A stretch of 63,764 bases of DNA from contig LSIB01000012.1 of the NCBI GenBank assembly GCA_001556025.1, positions 1-63,764 on the forward strand, written 5' to 3'. This document shows positions 37,581 to 47,163 of this stretch, one piece after another. Position 1 is the stretch's first letter; each line of letters starts with the position of its first letter. The translations under genes were made by a program, and so were the position numbers. Under the pieces are notes generated by a model. The model did not search any database and was not told the origin of the DNA. It was given only the letters and a program-made list of their open reading frames with translations. This stretch comes from Rhizobiales bacterium CCH3-A5 (lineage in GTDB: Bacteria > Pseudomonadota > Alphaproteobacteria > Rhizobiales > Beijerinckiaceae).

Positions 37581-38345
37581 TCACCTCCACAACGCCAGCC
37601 CCGCATCCGCCGTCAGCTTCAGCGCCGCGACGAAGAGCAGCCCGTAGCACCAGACAAACAGCGTCTTCTGGTCGAGCCGGTCGTGCACGATCCGGCCGAG
37701 CCAGATGCCGAGCGGTACCGCCGGGGCCAGCGCCAGCGCGCCCCATAGCGCCTGCGGGTTCTGCAGCCCGAGCAGGAGATAAGGCGGCAGCTTCAGCCAG
37801 TTGGCCAGCGTGAACAGCGCGATCGTGGTCCCGACGAGCAGGCTCTTGGGCAGGCCTCGGCCGAGCAGATACATCGCCACCGGCGGCCCGCCGGCATGGG
37901 CGACGAAAGTGGTGAAGCCAGACGCCGTGCCCGCCAGCAGCGCGAGCGGAGGGGAGACCGGCCGCGAGCCCGGCGCGGCGAGCCGGCCCTTCAAAAACCA
38001 TTGCAGCGTGAAGACGAGCGTGGTCACACCGATGACCAGCGTGACGAGGCGCGGATCGACGCGCACGAAAACGAGCCAGCCGATGCCGATGCCGGCGACG
38101 AGGCCGGGCAGGAGCCAGACGAGGTCGGGCTTCGAGCGGGTTTCGGAGCCGAAGCGCCGCAGCGCCATGATGTCCATCGCCGAGACCAGCATGGCGACGA
38201 TGATCGCGGCGTCGAGCGGCTTGACTACGAAGGCGAGCAACGGAATGCCGAGAATGGCGAGCCCGCCGCCAAAAGCGCTCTTGCCGATGGCGATGACGAG
38301 GATCGTTGCCCAGCCGACGAGGTAGAACAGCGGATCGATTGGCAT
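37581..38345 (-). CDS. Sulfite exporter TauE/SafE family protein
   Basis: Membrane protein of 254 residues with about eight segments in two repeats. The family pattern is GKSAFGGGLAILGIPLLAF near residue 21 and GTASGFTTFVAHAGGPPVAMYLL near 140. TauE/SafE proteins export sulfite or sulfonate-related anions, though many members have other roles. It is isolated here, with no sulfur genes around it. A CAT at 38343 gives the start. Confidence 0.92.
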   Translation of the reverse strand: MPIDPLFYLVGWATILVIAIGKSAFGGGLAILGIPLLAFVVKPLDAAIIVAMLVSAMDIMALRRFGSETRSKPDLVWLLPGLVAGIGIGWLVFVRVDPRLVTLVIGVTTLVFTLQWFLKGRLAAPGSRPVSPPLALLAGTASGFTTFVAHAGGPPVAMYLLGRGLPKSLLVGTTIALFTLANWLKLPPYLLLGLQNPQALWGALALAPAVPLGIWLGRIVHDRLDQKTLFVWCYGLLFVAALKLTADAGLALWR

Positions 38346-38477
38346 CAGGAGATCGTGTCGGCCTCTCTGTGGCGGCGCGCTTGGAAAATCGACGCCCTGC
38401 CGCTACGCCAATGGTCGGCCCTGTCTCCGGCGTCTGCCTGAGTCGCGAGGCTTCCAGACCGCCGCGACCGAGCCGAC

Positions 38478-39923
38478 ATGACCGTCCTTGTGCCCTTCGT
38501 CATAAATGCCGGGCTGAACTTCGTCCTCGGGCTGCTCATCGCGTTCTTTCTGGGTCCGGCCGAGTTCGGCCGCTACGCCATAGGCGCGGCGATCATCGTG
38601 CTGGTCAATACGGCGCTGCTCGACTGGGTCAGGCTGTCGGCGGTGCGGTTCTATTCGCTGACGACGCGCGATACGCAGCCCGAAATCCGCGCCACGCTCG
38701 ATCTGCTGGTCGCCGGCATCAGCATCTCGCTGGCGGCGCTGCTGGTCGCGGCGGTCGTGGTCGGCGTCGATGTCAGGCTGCCGGCGATGCTGCTTTCGGC
38801 CGCGGTGCTGGCGGGCATCGGGGCCGGGCTGTTCGACTATCACGGCGCCATCGCCCGCGCCCGCTTTCTGGACGCGGCCTATGCGCGCCTGATCATCGTA
38901 AAGAACCTGATGGCGCTGGTGCTGATGGTCGGCGGGGCCTGGCTGACGCGCGACCCGACCGTGGTGCTGTTTGGCGGGCTCGTCAGCGTCGCGGTCGCGC
39001 TGCTGGCGGTGCGCCGGGCGCTGGCCGATGCGCCGTTGTCGATCAAGGCCGCGCGCAAGGACGTGGCATGGATGTTCTTCGTCTACGCGCTGCCGCTTGT
39101 CGCCGGCAATGCGATCTATTCGCTGATCCCACTGATGAACCGCTCGCTGCTCGCCAGCGCCCATGGCTATGCCGAGGCCGGCTATTTCTCGCTGGCGTCG
39201 GATATGGGCCTGCGGCTGTTCGGCGCGCTTGGCGCGACGCTCGAGATCGTGCTGCTGCGCGAGATCATCCGCCTCGACGAGACGAAGGGCCGCCTCGCCG
39301 CCGAGAAGAAGATCGCCAGGAACGTCGTCATCGTGCTGGCGGTGGCGCTGCCCGTCGCCGTCGGCCTGTGGCTGGCGCTGCCGGCCTTTGACCGGCTGAT
39401 CGTGCCGGCGAGCTTCCAGGGCCGCTTCGCCGCCTATATGGCGATCCTGCTGCCCGGCTTCGCCGCGATCACGATTTTCCAGGCAGCGCTCTATCCCGTC
39501 TTCCTGATCGGCAAGCGCACCGGCATCGCGACGCTGGTCGCGCTGCTCGGGCTCGCCGTCAATGTCGCCGTCGTCGCCTCGCTGGCGAGAGGCGGCGAGC
39601 CGCGCGCTTACGCGCTCGCGCAGAGCGCCGGCTTCCTGACCGTGCTGGCGGTAACCGGCATCGCCGCATTGCGAGCGCTCCCGCAATGGCCGCCCTTGCG
39701 CGATTGCGGGCTCGTCCTGCTCGCCTGCGCCGTCATGGCGGCGGCGATCTGGCCGCTGCGGGATACGCTGGCCGCTCCGATCGAACTGGCTTTGCAGGTC
39801 GCGGTCGGCGGGTTGATCTATCTGGCGGTCGTCTGGTTCGGCGACGTCGCCCGGATCCGCACCGGCCTGATGCTATGGTGGGCGATGCGCAAGAGCACAA
39901 AGGCCGGAGCGAAACCGACATGA
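38478..39923 (+). CDS. Polysaccharide/oligosaccharide flippase-like membrane protein
   Basis: Membrane protein of 481 residues with about 14 hydrophobic segments. It starts VPFVINAGLNFVLGLLIAFFLGPAEFGRYA, the N-terminal pattern of Wzx/polysaccharide synthase-type flippases of the MATE-like superfamily. These move lipid-linked saccharide units across the inner membrane. No glycosyltransferase or polymerase genes flank it. Its stop overlaps the start of a small exported protein by 4 bp (ATGA). Confidence 0.87.
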   Translation: MTVLVPFVINAGLNFVLGLLIAFFLGPAEFGRYAIGAAIIVLVNTALLDWVRLSAVRFYSLTTRDTQPEIRATLDLLVAGISISLAALLVAAVVVGVDVRLPAMLLSAAVLAGIGAGLFDYHGAIARARFLDAAYARLIIVKNLMALVLMVGGAWLTRDPTVVLFGGLVSVAVALLAVRRALADAPLSIKAARKDVAWMFFVYALPLVAGNAIYSLIPLMNRSLLASAHGYAEAGYFSLASDMGLRLFGALGATLEIVLLREIIRLDETKGRLAAEKKIARNVVIVLAVALPVAVGLWLALPAFDRLIVPASFQGRFAAYMAILLPGFAAITIFQAALYPVFLIGKRTGIATLVALLGLAVNVAVVASLARGGEPRAYALAQSAGFLTVLAVTGIAALRALPQWPPLRDCGLVLLACAVMAAAIWPLRDTLAAPIELALQVAVGGLIYLAVVWFGDVARIRTGLMLWWAMRKSTKAGAKPT

Positions 39924-40357
39924 AAACGACCCCGATCAGACTTGTGACGCCGATCAGATTTGCCCTCGCGGCGCTTGCGGTCTGCGCCGCCGGCCCCGCA
40001 CTGGCGCAGACAGCCGACCAGCTTGTCGGCCGCTGGGGGCTCGCAGCCTATTTCCGAGAGGCGGATGCGCCGCGTGTCAGGGCCGCCGCCGCGGCCCAGT
40101 GCGGCGCGCCCTACATCATCGGCAAGGGCCCGGCGGGCGGCGTCATGCTGCACCGGCCGGACGAGAGCCGCACTAGCGAGCATGTCGTGAAATCGTCCCT
40201 GCTGGGCAAGAGCTATATCGGGCCCGCCGGCGAGGGCGGGGGAGCGAAGGACCGCGAGATCGTCTCCTTCGACGGCGCGACGCTCGTGTTGCGCTGGGTC
40301 GATGAAAGCGTCGACAGCCGCTACGGCACGATGGTCTTCGTCAAGTGCCGGCGCTGA
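39920..40357 (+). CDS. Small exported protein of unknown function
   Basis: Protein of 145 residues with a signal peptide (RFALAALAVCAAGPALAQ). The mature part has TADQLVGRWGLAAYF near its start and paired Cys (Cys near residues 57 and 142) that may form a disulfide. I do not recognise a family with certainty; lipocalin-like small proteins of Hyphomicrobiales look similar. It is translationally coupled to the flippase, which suggests a shared job at the envelope. Confidence 0.75.
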   Translation: MKTTPIRLVTPIRFALAALAVCAAGPALAQTADQLVGRWGLAAYFREADAPRVRAAAAAQCGAPYIIGKGPAGGVMLHRPDESRTSEHVVKSSLLGKSYIGPAGEGGGAKDREIVSFDGATLVLRWVDESVDSRYGTMVFVKCRR

Positions 40358-40525
40358 CAGGCGACAACCTTTCGTTCACCCTGTCCGTTGCCGATCCGCT
40401 AAGGTTAATTCGCTGAATTCGCGGGATTAATCGTCCTGCGCCCGGATCACGGCTAACGATTCACCATTCCTTTTAAGGACGACGCCCAGGCTCTCTCTCA
40501 GGTTGATGTCGAGAGAGTTTGCGTC

Positions 40526-41347
40526 ATGCGTCCAGTCCGCTTCCTGACCTTCACCGCGCTTGCGGGCGCGCTTGCGGTCTCCGGTTCCGCCATGGCGCAG
40601 AGTTTCGGCCAACCCATGCGCCACGACCCCTTCACCACCGGCTCGACGCTGGCGCGCGGCCCCAATTATGGCGGCGGGTTTATCGAGATGCTGATGACGG
40701 GCCGCGATCCCGGACAGCAGGCGCGCGGCGCTGCGGTCTACAACCGCCCCGGCGGGCAGAGCGCCTATGGTCAGCGCAGCCATGCTCCGGCCAGCTATGG
40801 CGCCGACCCCTTCGCTCCGCCTCTCGAGCAGCGTGTTCCGGGCCGCCGCATGGCGGCGCTCGGCGAGCCGGTCGAGGCGCAGCGACCGATCGAACGCGTC
40901 ATCGACCCCCGCTTCCAGAAGCAGGAGGTCGCCTATGATGGCAAGCACGCGCCGGGCACGATCGTCATCGACACGCCGCGCAGGTTCCTGTTCCTGGTCC
41001 AGCCTGGCGGACGGGCGCTGCGCTACGGCATCGGCGTCGGCCGTCCAGGCTTCGAATGGGCGGGCATGAAATCGGTCACCCGCAAGGCGGAATGGCCGAA
41101 CTGGACGCCGCCTCCCGAAATGTTGAAGCGCCGGCCGGACCTACCGCGCTTCATGACCGGCGGGCCTGACAATCCGATGGGTGCGCGCGCCTTGTATCTC
41201 GGCTCCTCGCTTTATCGCATTCACGGCACCAACGAGCCGCACACGATCGGGCAGGCGGTGTCCTCGGGCTGCATCCGCATGACTAATGACGACGTCACCG
41301 ACCTTTATGAACGCGTGCGCGTCGGCGCGAAGGTGCTGGTGATCTGA
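40526..41347 (+). CDS. L,D-transpeptidase (YkuD domain)
   Basis: Peptidoglycan 3-3 cross-linking enzyme or carboxypeptidase of the YkuD fold; 273 residues. A signal peptide ends near AMAQ. Residues 26-125 are a low-complexity Gly/Pro/Arg region. The catalytic part begins GTIVIDTPRRFLFLVQPGG and carries [20 protein letters not shown], with His233 and nucleophile Cys249. A weak hairpin (CTCTCTC/GAGAGAG, 40491-40517) overlaps its binding-site region. A second enzyme of this type lies at 42477-43238. Confidence 0.93.
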   Translation: MRPVRFLTFTALAGALAVSGSAMAQSFGQPMRHDPFTTGSTLARGPNYGGGFIEMLMTGRDPGQQARGAAVYNRPGGQSAYGQRSHAPASYGADPFAPPLEQRVPGRRMAALGEPVEAQRPIERVIDPRFQKQEVAYDGKHAPGTIVIDTPRRFLFLVQPGGRALRYGIGVGRPGFEWAGMKSVTRKAEWPNWTPPPEMLKRRPDLPRFMTGGPDNPMGARALYLGSSLYRIHGTNEPHTIGQAVSSGCIRMTNDDVTDLYERVRVGAKVLVI

Positions 41348-41383
41348 CGTCGAGCCTGAGGTCGAAATCAGGCTGCGGCCAGC

Positions 41384-41415
41384 AAAAAGCCCGCCCGGCG
41401 CGAGCCGGGCGGGCT
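41384..41415 (-). terminator. Intrinsic terminator after the DUF2076 gene
   Basis: A 12 bp stem (41388-41399 with 41404-41415) with loop GCGA, followed on the minus strand by five T. It may also stop readthrough from the + strand transpeptidase gene. Confidence 0.88.
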
Positions 41416-41438
41416 GTCGTCATTCTCGGGGATTGTTG

Positions 41439-42254
41439 TCAGGCCCAGCTGTCGTCGTCGCCGCCGCTGAAGCTGGAGCCGTCGTCGTAGCCTGCATCCT
41501 GCGGCGCATCATAGCCGGCGTTCTGGTAGTTGGCGGCGTTGGACGAGCCATCGTCATAGCTGGTGTTGTCGCTCGCGGTCTGCGTGTTGCCCGCCCCGTC
41601 CGCCGGGGCCGAGCCGCTGCTCGCCGCTTCCGCCGGCTTGGCCTCGCCAGCCTTGCCGCCGCCGCTGAAGGCGTTGGTCAGGACGCTGCCGAGCATCATG
41701 CCGCCGGCGACGCCCGCCGCCGTCGTCAGCGCGCTCGCCATGAAGCCGCCGCGCGCGGGCGGCTGCTGTTGCGGCTGCCCGCCCCAGGGCCCGGGCTGCT
41801 GCGGGGCTGCGCCCATGCCCTGCGGAGGCATACCCCCACCCTGCATCGGAGCCGCCTGCATCGCGCCGTTCTGCGGCGTGTTCCAGGCCGATGACGGCTG
41901 ACCCGCACGCTGCGGCATCGACGGCACCGACCTCGGGCGCGGCGCGGCCTCGTCCTGCCTGCCGCCGCCGAAAATGCCCGAGAGGAAGCCGCCCGACTGG
42001 GCCGGCGCGCTCTGCTGGCGGCTCTGGAGGTCCTGCAGCTGCGCCTGCAGGTCCTCGACCTGGGCCTGCAGGTTGGTCAGCGCGGTCTCCTGGACATAGA
42101 CGGCCTGCGCCATGGCGTAGGGCGCATAGGGCTGCTCGCGCAGGCGATCCGCGATGTAACGTTCAGCCTCGGGGTCGCGGGGCTGGTTGGCCGCCTGACG
42201 CAGGCGGTCGAAAATCCCGGCGATCACGTCGCGTTCTTGCGGCGTCATCGTCAT
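41439..42254 (-). CDS. DUF2076 domain-containing protein
   Basis: Protein of 271 residues. The DUF2076 part is MTMTPQERDVIAGIFDRLR followed by DPEAERYIADRLREQPYAPYAMAQAVYVQE and a coiled coil (about residues 57-85, QAQVEDLQAQLQDLQSRQ). A Gln/Pro/Gly-rich linker follows, then a hydrophobic glycine-rich segment (FMASALTTAAGVAGGMMLGS near 175), then an acidic Ser/Asp/Gly tail ending DDDSWA. It is probably a membrane-associated protein of unknown function; DUF2076 proteins are widespread in proteobacteria, often envelope related. It lies between two L,D-transpeptidase genes. Confidence 0.9.
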   Translation of the reverse strand: MTMTPQERDVIAGIFDRLRQAANQPRDPEAERYIADRLREQPYAPYAMAQAVYVQETALTNLQAQVEDLQAQLQDLQSRQQSAPAQSGGFLSGIFGGGRQDEAAPRPRSVPSMPQRAGQPSSAWNTPQNGAMQAAPMQGGGMPPQGMGAAPQQPGPWGGQPQQQPPARGGFMASALTTAAGVAGGMMLGSVLTNAFSGGGKAGEAKPAEAASSGSAPADGAGNTQTASDNTSYDDGSSNAANYQNAGYDAPQDAGYDDGSSFSGGDDDSWA

Positions 42255-42384
42255 CTCCTCTCATCGTTGGGCAGCGCGGCTGCGCGGCCGGATGGAAGGT
42301 GGTGTGGTGCTGTGACGGTATCAAGGCGTTTCCGCAGGCCCCGAAAGAACTAATCCGCCCGGAGGGAACCCGTGGCGTCAAACG

Positions 42385-42423
42385 CGAAGCCCGCCACCAC
42401 GGCTTCCGTGATGGCGGGCTTCG
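42385..42423 (-). terminator. Intrinsic terminator after the second L,D-transpeptidase gene
   Basis: An 18 bp stem with one mismatch (42385-42402 with 42406-42423) and a three-base loop. Only a short T run follows on the minus strand. It is 54 bases beyond the transpeptidase stop. Confidence 0.7.
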
Positions 42424-42476
42424 ATACGATTGCCGCGGGGAAACGTCGAGGTCGGACGCGATCCGTCCTGATCACG

Positions 42477-43238
42477 TCAGATGCTGTCGTCGGGCAGCGG
42501 GATCGAGCCGTCCTCCGCCGGGTCCGGCGTCAGCAGGGTGCGGCGGTTCAGCACCACGACGGTCGTCCCCGTCGGCACGCGGCTGTACAGGTCGATGATG
42601 TCCTGGTTGAACATCCGGATGCAGCCGCTGGAGACCGACTTGCCGATCGACCACGGCTCCGAGGTGCCATGGATGCGGTAGAGCGTGTCGCGGTTACCCT
42701 GATAGAGGTAGAGCGCGCGCGCGCCGAGCGGGTTGTCGAGCCCTGCAGCCATGCCACCGGCCCAGGGGCCGTTCTTCTCGGGATCGCGCGCGATCATTGC
42801 CGCCGTAGGCGTCCAGCGCGGCCATTCGGCCTTGCGCGCCACGGTGGCGCGGCCGCGCCAGGACATGCCCTGCTTGCCGACGCCGATGCCGTAGCGGATC
42901 GCTCGGCCGCCCTCGCGGACGAGGTAGAGGAAGCGGTTGTCGGTATCGACCACGATCGTGCCCGGCGCCTCGCGCGTCGGATAGGAGACCTCCTGCCGCA
43001 GAAAGCGCTCGTCGACCTCCGAGAGATCGGTCGCCGGCAGCGGGAAGGTTTCCTCCGGCTGCTCGCCATACATGGCCAGATAATGCGCGCTTATGCCCGG
43101 CGGTGTCGCCACCTCGAAGGGCTGCGGCTGCGCGCTGACGCAGGCCGCAAGCCACAGCGGTATCAGCATGACGGCGAACCGCCGCAGGAGACGCGGGAGC
43201 AGGGATGGGGCCGGAGCGGCGGTGGTCGCGGGGGACAT
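42477..43238 (-). CDS. L,D-transpeptidase, predicted lipoprotein (YkuD domain)
   Basis: YkuD enzyme of 253 residues. From ATG 43238 the N-terminus has an Arg pair, a hydrophobic segment ([12 protein letters not shown]) and a lipobox-like LAAC with Cys33, so it may be a lipoprotein. The catalytic motif is [19 protein letters not shown] with His190 and Cys206. The domain is closely similar to that at 40526 (GTIVxDTxxRFLxLV, RYGIGVG, RKAEWPxWTP). Its role is 3-3 peptidoglycan links or anchoring of envelope proteins. Confidence 0.92.
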   Translation of the reverse strand: MSPATTAAPAPSLLPRLLRRFAVMLIPLWLAACVSAQPQPFEVATPPGISAHYLAMYGEQPEETFPLPATDLSEVDERFLRQEVSYPTREAPGTIVVDTDNRFLYLVREGGRAIRYGIGVGKQGMSWRGRATVARKAEWPRWTPTAAMIARDPEKNGPWAGGMAAGLDNPLGARALYLYQGNRDTLYRIHGTSEPWSIGKSVSSGCIRMFNQDIIDLYSRVPTGTTVVVLNRRTLLTPDPAEDGSIPLPDDSI

Positions 43239-43457
43239 GAAGTTTGGCTCTGCTGATTTTGGTCTTGCGGACGGGCGGATAACGAAAAGGCGCGCTTCAG
43301 GTTCCCTGGAGACCAGATTTCTTAGAAGCACTGCACCATGACGTTCAAGGCGCGTCGCATGGCGACGGGGTGAACAGGTCGTGGCGAAATAAAGGCGGAC
43401 ACAATCTGTGGCCGATTGGCAACAAATCCTGCGCAGCCGCGCCTTCCTCAGCAGCGG

Positions 43458-43868
43458 TCAGGCTGCCTTGGCCGCTCCGATCATCGTCGCGGCGATGTCG
43501 GCATAGAGCGATGTCCAGGCGCGCTCGACCGCAGGCGTGAAACCGTCCCCCAAAGACGTCTGCAGCGTCCAGATCAGCGCCGCGCCGACATTGTCGTAAT
43601 GGCGAGGCTCGACATGGTAGTCGCGGTGTCCGCGGCCGAGCTTTTCGAGCAGGATCGTGAGCCCTGGGCGATCGTTCAGCGTGGCGATGGCGACCAGTAG
43701 CGTCTCCATCAGCTTGGCGCCCTGGGCCTTGATGTCGCCCTTGAACAGTGGCCGCACCTCCGGCGCGATCTCGAAAAGCCGGTCGTAGAAAATCCGCGCC
43801 GTCTCGGTTTTGCGGCGGTGCAGATGGGCAAATGTTTCGCGGATCAGCGCGATGTCGTTTTCCGTCAT
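43458..43868 (-). CDS. Single-domain globin (bacterial hemoglobin-like)
   Basis: Haem protein of 136 residues of the Vgb/flavohaemoglobin globin class. Aligning by eye, LGRGHRDYHVEPRHY matches the F-helix block with proximal His81 and the later His90; EVRPLFKGDIKAQG matches the B-C region. It lacks the reductase domain, so it acts as an oxygen or nitric oxide binding protein needing a separate reductase. A GGGGAG site precedes ATG 43868. No co-transcribed neighbour. Confidence 0.9.
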   Translation of the reverse strand: MTENDIALIRETFAHLHRRKTETARIFYDRLFEIAPEVRPLFKGDIKAQGAKLMETLLVAIATLNDRPGLTILLEKLGRGHRDYHVEPRHYDNVGAALIWTLQTSLGDGFTPAVERAWTSLYADIAATMIGAAKAA

Positions 43869-44087
43869 TGATCGCTCCCCATATGCCGTCGCTGGCCGGG
43901 GTTCGTCACGTTACGATCTGGCGTCGATTGCGTGCTCGATCCATTCCGCCCACGACGTCACGAGACTATATCATCTGATCTGGTGACAGAAGCGAAATTG
44001 CAGAACGCCCTATGGTATCTGGCTGAATCGTAAATGGTTTCGGTCACGCTGCGCGGTCTGGACGCGCGCGCCGCGACCCCGTCACGC

Positions 44088-45500
44088 TCAACTCCGACGC
44101 AAGACCAGCCCGAGCCGCTCGCGCCGATGCCAGCGCCACAACATCAGCACGGCGACGATGGCGAGCGACGCCGCAAGTCCGATCCAGATGCCGACGCCGG
44201 CGAGCGGGCTCGCAAAGCCCAGGCCGGCTGCGAGCGGAAGTCCGATGACCCAGTAGCCGAGCAGCGCAAACAGCATCGGCACGCGGGTGTCGCCGAGGCC
44301 CCGCAGAACGAGCGAGCCGACGATCTGCGCACCGTCGAAGATCTGGAAGATCGCCGCCCAGAGCAGGAAGGCGATCGCCAGCTCCGCCACCGCGCTCGCG
44401 CCGGGTTGCGCGCGGTCGAGAAAGGGCGCGATCAGCCAATGCGGCGCAAACAGCATCATCAGCGCCATCAGCGCCATAAAGCCGATCGCCAGCGCGATCG
44501 CCGTCGTGCCGGCCCGGGTCACTCCATCGGGATCGCCGGCTCCGAAGGCGCGGCCGACGCGCACGGTGCCGGCCTGGCCGATGCCGACCGGGACCATGAA
44601 TGTCAGCGAGGCGATCTGGATCGCGATCGCGTGCGCGGCCAGCGAGGACGGGCCGATCAGCCCCATCATGAAGGCGGCCCCGCTGAAGATCAGCACCTCG
44701 AAGGCCGCCGTCGCGCCGATCGGCAGGCCGAGCCGCCAGAGGCCGCGATAGCGCGGCCAGTCCGGTACCCAGAACCGGCCGAACAGCCGGTAGCGCCGGA
44801 AACGCCTGTCCCGCGTGACGACGATGGCGAGGCCGAGCAGCATCAGAAGCGAGGACAGCGAGGTCGCCAGACCCGAGCCCGGCAGGCCGAGCGCCGGAAA
44901 GCCGAGCCGGCCGAACATCAGGCACCAGTTCGCCAGCGCGTTGAAGGCGACGGCGACCAACATCACCACCATCGCCCAGAACGGCCGTTGCAGCGCCGCC
45001 AGAAAACCGCGCAGCACGAGGTACAGAAAAAACGGCAGCAGCCCCCATTGCAGGGTGCGCACATAGGATGCCGCGGCCTGCGACAGGGCCGGATCCTGCC
45101 CGAGCAGCAGCAGAACGGCCTCCGCCTGCCACAGGAAGAGCCACATCGGCCCGACCAGCGTCAGCGCCGCCCAAAAGCCCTGCCGTACGGTGCGGCGGAG
45201 CTCGCGCACGGCATGGCGATTTCGGCCGAGTTCGATCGCCAGCATCGGCGGGACCGCGCCCATCACGCCGATGCCGAAGATCAGCACGCCGAGATAGAGA
45301 TTGGCGCCGAGCGCGCCCGCCGCCAGCGCCTGCGGGCCGAGATGCCCCATCATCGCGACATCCGTCGTCGTCATCGCCGTTTGCGCCACATTGGTCAGGA
45401 CGATCGGCCAGCTCAGCGCGAGCATCGCCCCGGCCTCGGTCAGCCAGGGATTGCGCTTGCGCGCGGGCGGCGCGATTTCGGACAAGACGATGTCGGACAT
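44088..45500 (-). CDS. MATE family efflux transporter
   Basis: Multidrug and toxin extrusion pump of 470 residues with about 12 membrane segments in two MatE repeats. The first repeat begins AMLALSWPIVLTNVAQTAMTTTDVAMMG, the second RLGLPIGATAAFEVLIFSGAAF, followed by GQAGTVRVGRAFGAGD, all typical of NorM-like proteins. It exports cations in exchange for Na+ or H+. ATG 45500 (MSDIVLSEIAPP) is chosen because upstream codons are low-complexity. Divergent from the amidase gene. Confidence 0.92.
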   Translation of the reverse strand: MSDIVLSEIAPPARKRNPWLTEAGAMLALSWPIVLTNVAQTAMTTTDVAMMGHLGPQALAAGALGANLYLGVLIFGIGVMGAVPPMLAIELGRNRHAVRELRRTVRQGFWAALTLVGPMWLFLWQAEAVLLLLGQDPALSQAAASYVRTLQWGLLPFFLYLVLRGFLAALQRPFWAMVVMLVAVAFNALANWCLMFGRLGFPALGLPGSGLATSLSSLLMLLGLAIVVTRDRRFRRYRLFGRFWVPDWPRYRGLWRLGLPIGATAAFEVLIFSGAAFMMGLIGPSSLAAHAIAIQIASLTFMVPVGIGQAGTVRVGRAFGAGDPDGVTRAGTTAIALAIGFMALMALMMLFAPHWLIAPFLDRAQPGASAVAELAIAFLLWAAIFQIFDGAQIVGSLVLRGLGDTRVPMLFALLGYWVIGLPLAAGLGFASPLAGVGIWIGLAASLAIVAVLMLWRWHRRERLGLVLRRS

Positions 45501-45703
45501 GGCGAGTTCTTGGAGAACAGGGCCGTCGCTTCTACCCGTGTCTCGCCGCGCGCAAAAGCCGCGCCCGTGCAAGGCGCGGTTGTCTCTCCGGTCTGGGCCG
45601 GCCGCGCGTGCGCCGCAGACCGGCCTGCCTAAACGTGGCTGGCGGCCAGGCCCGCGCCCGGCCATCATCGCATCATCAAAGCCCGCACAGAAAGACGCCC
45701 GCC

Positions 45704-47155
45704 TTGGCCCCTTCACCCGATCCCGCGATCGTCTCGCTCGACGCCACGGCCCTGTCCGCCGCTATCCACGCCCGGACCATCTCCTGCGTCGCCGTGATGG
45801 AGGCCTATCTCCACCAGATCGAGCGCTTCAACCCGGCCGTCAACGCCATCGTCTCGATGCGCCCGCGCGCCGATCTCCTCGCTGAAGCCGCCGCCTGCGA
45901 CGCCGAACTCGCGGCCGGCCGCTCTCGCGGCTGGATGCACGGCTTCCCGCAGGCGATCAAGGATCTGGCCGATTGCGCGGGCTTTGCCACCACCAAGGGT
46001 TCGCCGGTGTTCAAGGACACGGTGGCGCAGAGCGACGCCATCTTCGTCGCACGCATGCGGGCGGCGGGTTCGATCTTCATCGGCAAGACCAACACGCCCG
46101 AATTCGGGCTCGGCTCGCACAGCTTCAATCCCGTTTTCGGCGCGACCCGCAACCCCTACGATCCTTCGAAAGCCGCTGGCGGCTCCAGCGGCGGGGCCGC
46201 GACCGCGCTGGCGCTCCGGATGCTCCCCGTCGCCGACGGCTCCGACCATGGCGGCTCGCTGCGCAACCCCGCCGCCTTCAACAATGTGCTGGGCCTGCGC
46301 CCGGCCTATGGCCGCGTGCCGGTGGCGACCGACGAGGTCTTCCTGCCAGGCATGAGCGTGGCCGGCCCGATGGCCCGCAAGACCAGGGATCTCGCAGCCC
46401 TGCTTGCCGTGCAGGCCGGCTATGATCCGCGCGTGCCGATGTCGATCCGGCAGGACCCCGCCGGTTTCCTCGGCCCGCTCGACCGCGACGTGAAGGGTCT
46501 CAGGATCGGCTGGCTCGGCGATCTCGATGGTCATCTGCCGATGGAGGACGGCGTCAAGGCGCTCTGTCGCGAGGCGCTGAAAGCCTTCGAGCGTCTCGGC
46601 GCAACGGTCGAGGATGCGAGCCTCGGCTTCGATCCCGAGGCGATCTGGCAGGCCTGGAAGACGCTGCGCTCCTGGCAGATCGGCCATACGCTGCTGCCGA
46701 TCCATGCCGATCCGGCCAGGCGCGCCCTGCTCAAGCCCGAGGCCGCCTGGGAGGTCGAGCGGGGCCTCGAACTCACCGCCGCCGACATCATCAAGGCGTC
46801 GGCCCTGCGCTCGGCCTGGTATCAGCAGGTCGTGGCGCTGTTCCAGCGCTATGACGTCATGGTGCTGCCGAGCGCGCAGGTCTTCCCCTTCCCGGTCGAG
46901 CTGCGCTGGCCGGCCGAGATCGCCGGCCGGACAATGGATTCCTACCATCGCTGGATGGAGGTAATCGCGGCGGTGACGATGTCGGGCTGCCCGGCCATCA
47001 GCGTGCCGGCGGGCTTCAATGCGGCGGGCCTGCCGATGGGCATGCAGCTTTGGGGGCCGAACCAGTCCGAGCGCTTCCTGCTCGAACTCTCGCAGGCCTA
47101 TGAGGACGCGACGGGCTGGGTCGAGGCGCGCAAGCCCGGCCCGCTCGCCGTTTGA
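45704..47155 (+). CDS. Amidase (amidase signature family)
   Basis: Cytoplasmic amidase of 483 residues. The triad is visible: Lys86 in FPQAIKDLA, Ser161/162 in AGGSSGGAA and nucleophile Ser185 in DHGGSLRNPAA. I use TTG 45704 as start because no ATG or GTG lies in a sensible place and the protein then begins at the usual distance before the first family block. It is followed 8 bases later by an M20-type carbamoylase, so the two probably act together on amide and ureido substrates. First gene of the catabolic region that fills the right-hand part of the window. Confidence 0.9.
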   Translation: MAPSPDPAIVSLDATALSAAIHARTISCVAVMEAYLHQIERFNPAVNAIVSMRPRADLLAEAAACDAELAAGRSRGWMHGFPQAIKDLADCAGFATTKGSPVFKDTVAQSDAIFVARMRAAGSIFIGKTNTPEFGLGSHSFNPVFGATRNPYDPSKAAGGSSGGAATALALRMLPVADGSDHGGSLRNPAAFNNVLGLRPAYGRVPVATDEVFLPGMSVAGPMARKTRDLAALLAVQAGYDPRVPMSIRQDPAGFLGPLDRDVKGLRIGWLGDLDGHLPMEDGVKALCREALKAFERLGATVEDASLGFDPEAIWQAWKTLRSWQIGHTLLPIHADPARRALLKPEAAWEVERGLELTAADIIKASALRSAWYQQVVALFQRYDVMVLPSAQVFPFPVELRWPAEIAGRTMDSYHRWMEVIAAVTMSGCPAISVPAGFNAAGLPMGMQLWGPNQSERFLLELSQAYEDATGWVEARKPGPLAV

Positions 47156-47163
47156 GCCGCCCG

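Noticed and set aside
40491..40517. CTCTCTC/GAGAGAG hairpin before the L,D-transpeptidase
   Set aside because: Simple dinucleotide-type repeats give such pairing by chance; too weak for a regulatory call.
43869..44087. Spacer between the globin and MATE genes
   Set aside because: No ORF with family features, no strong hairpin and no RNA gene pattern was seen.
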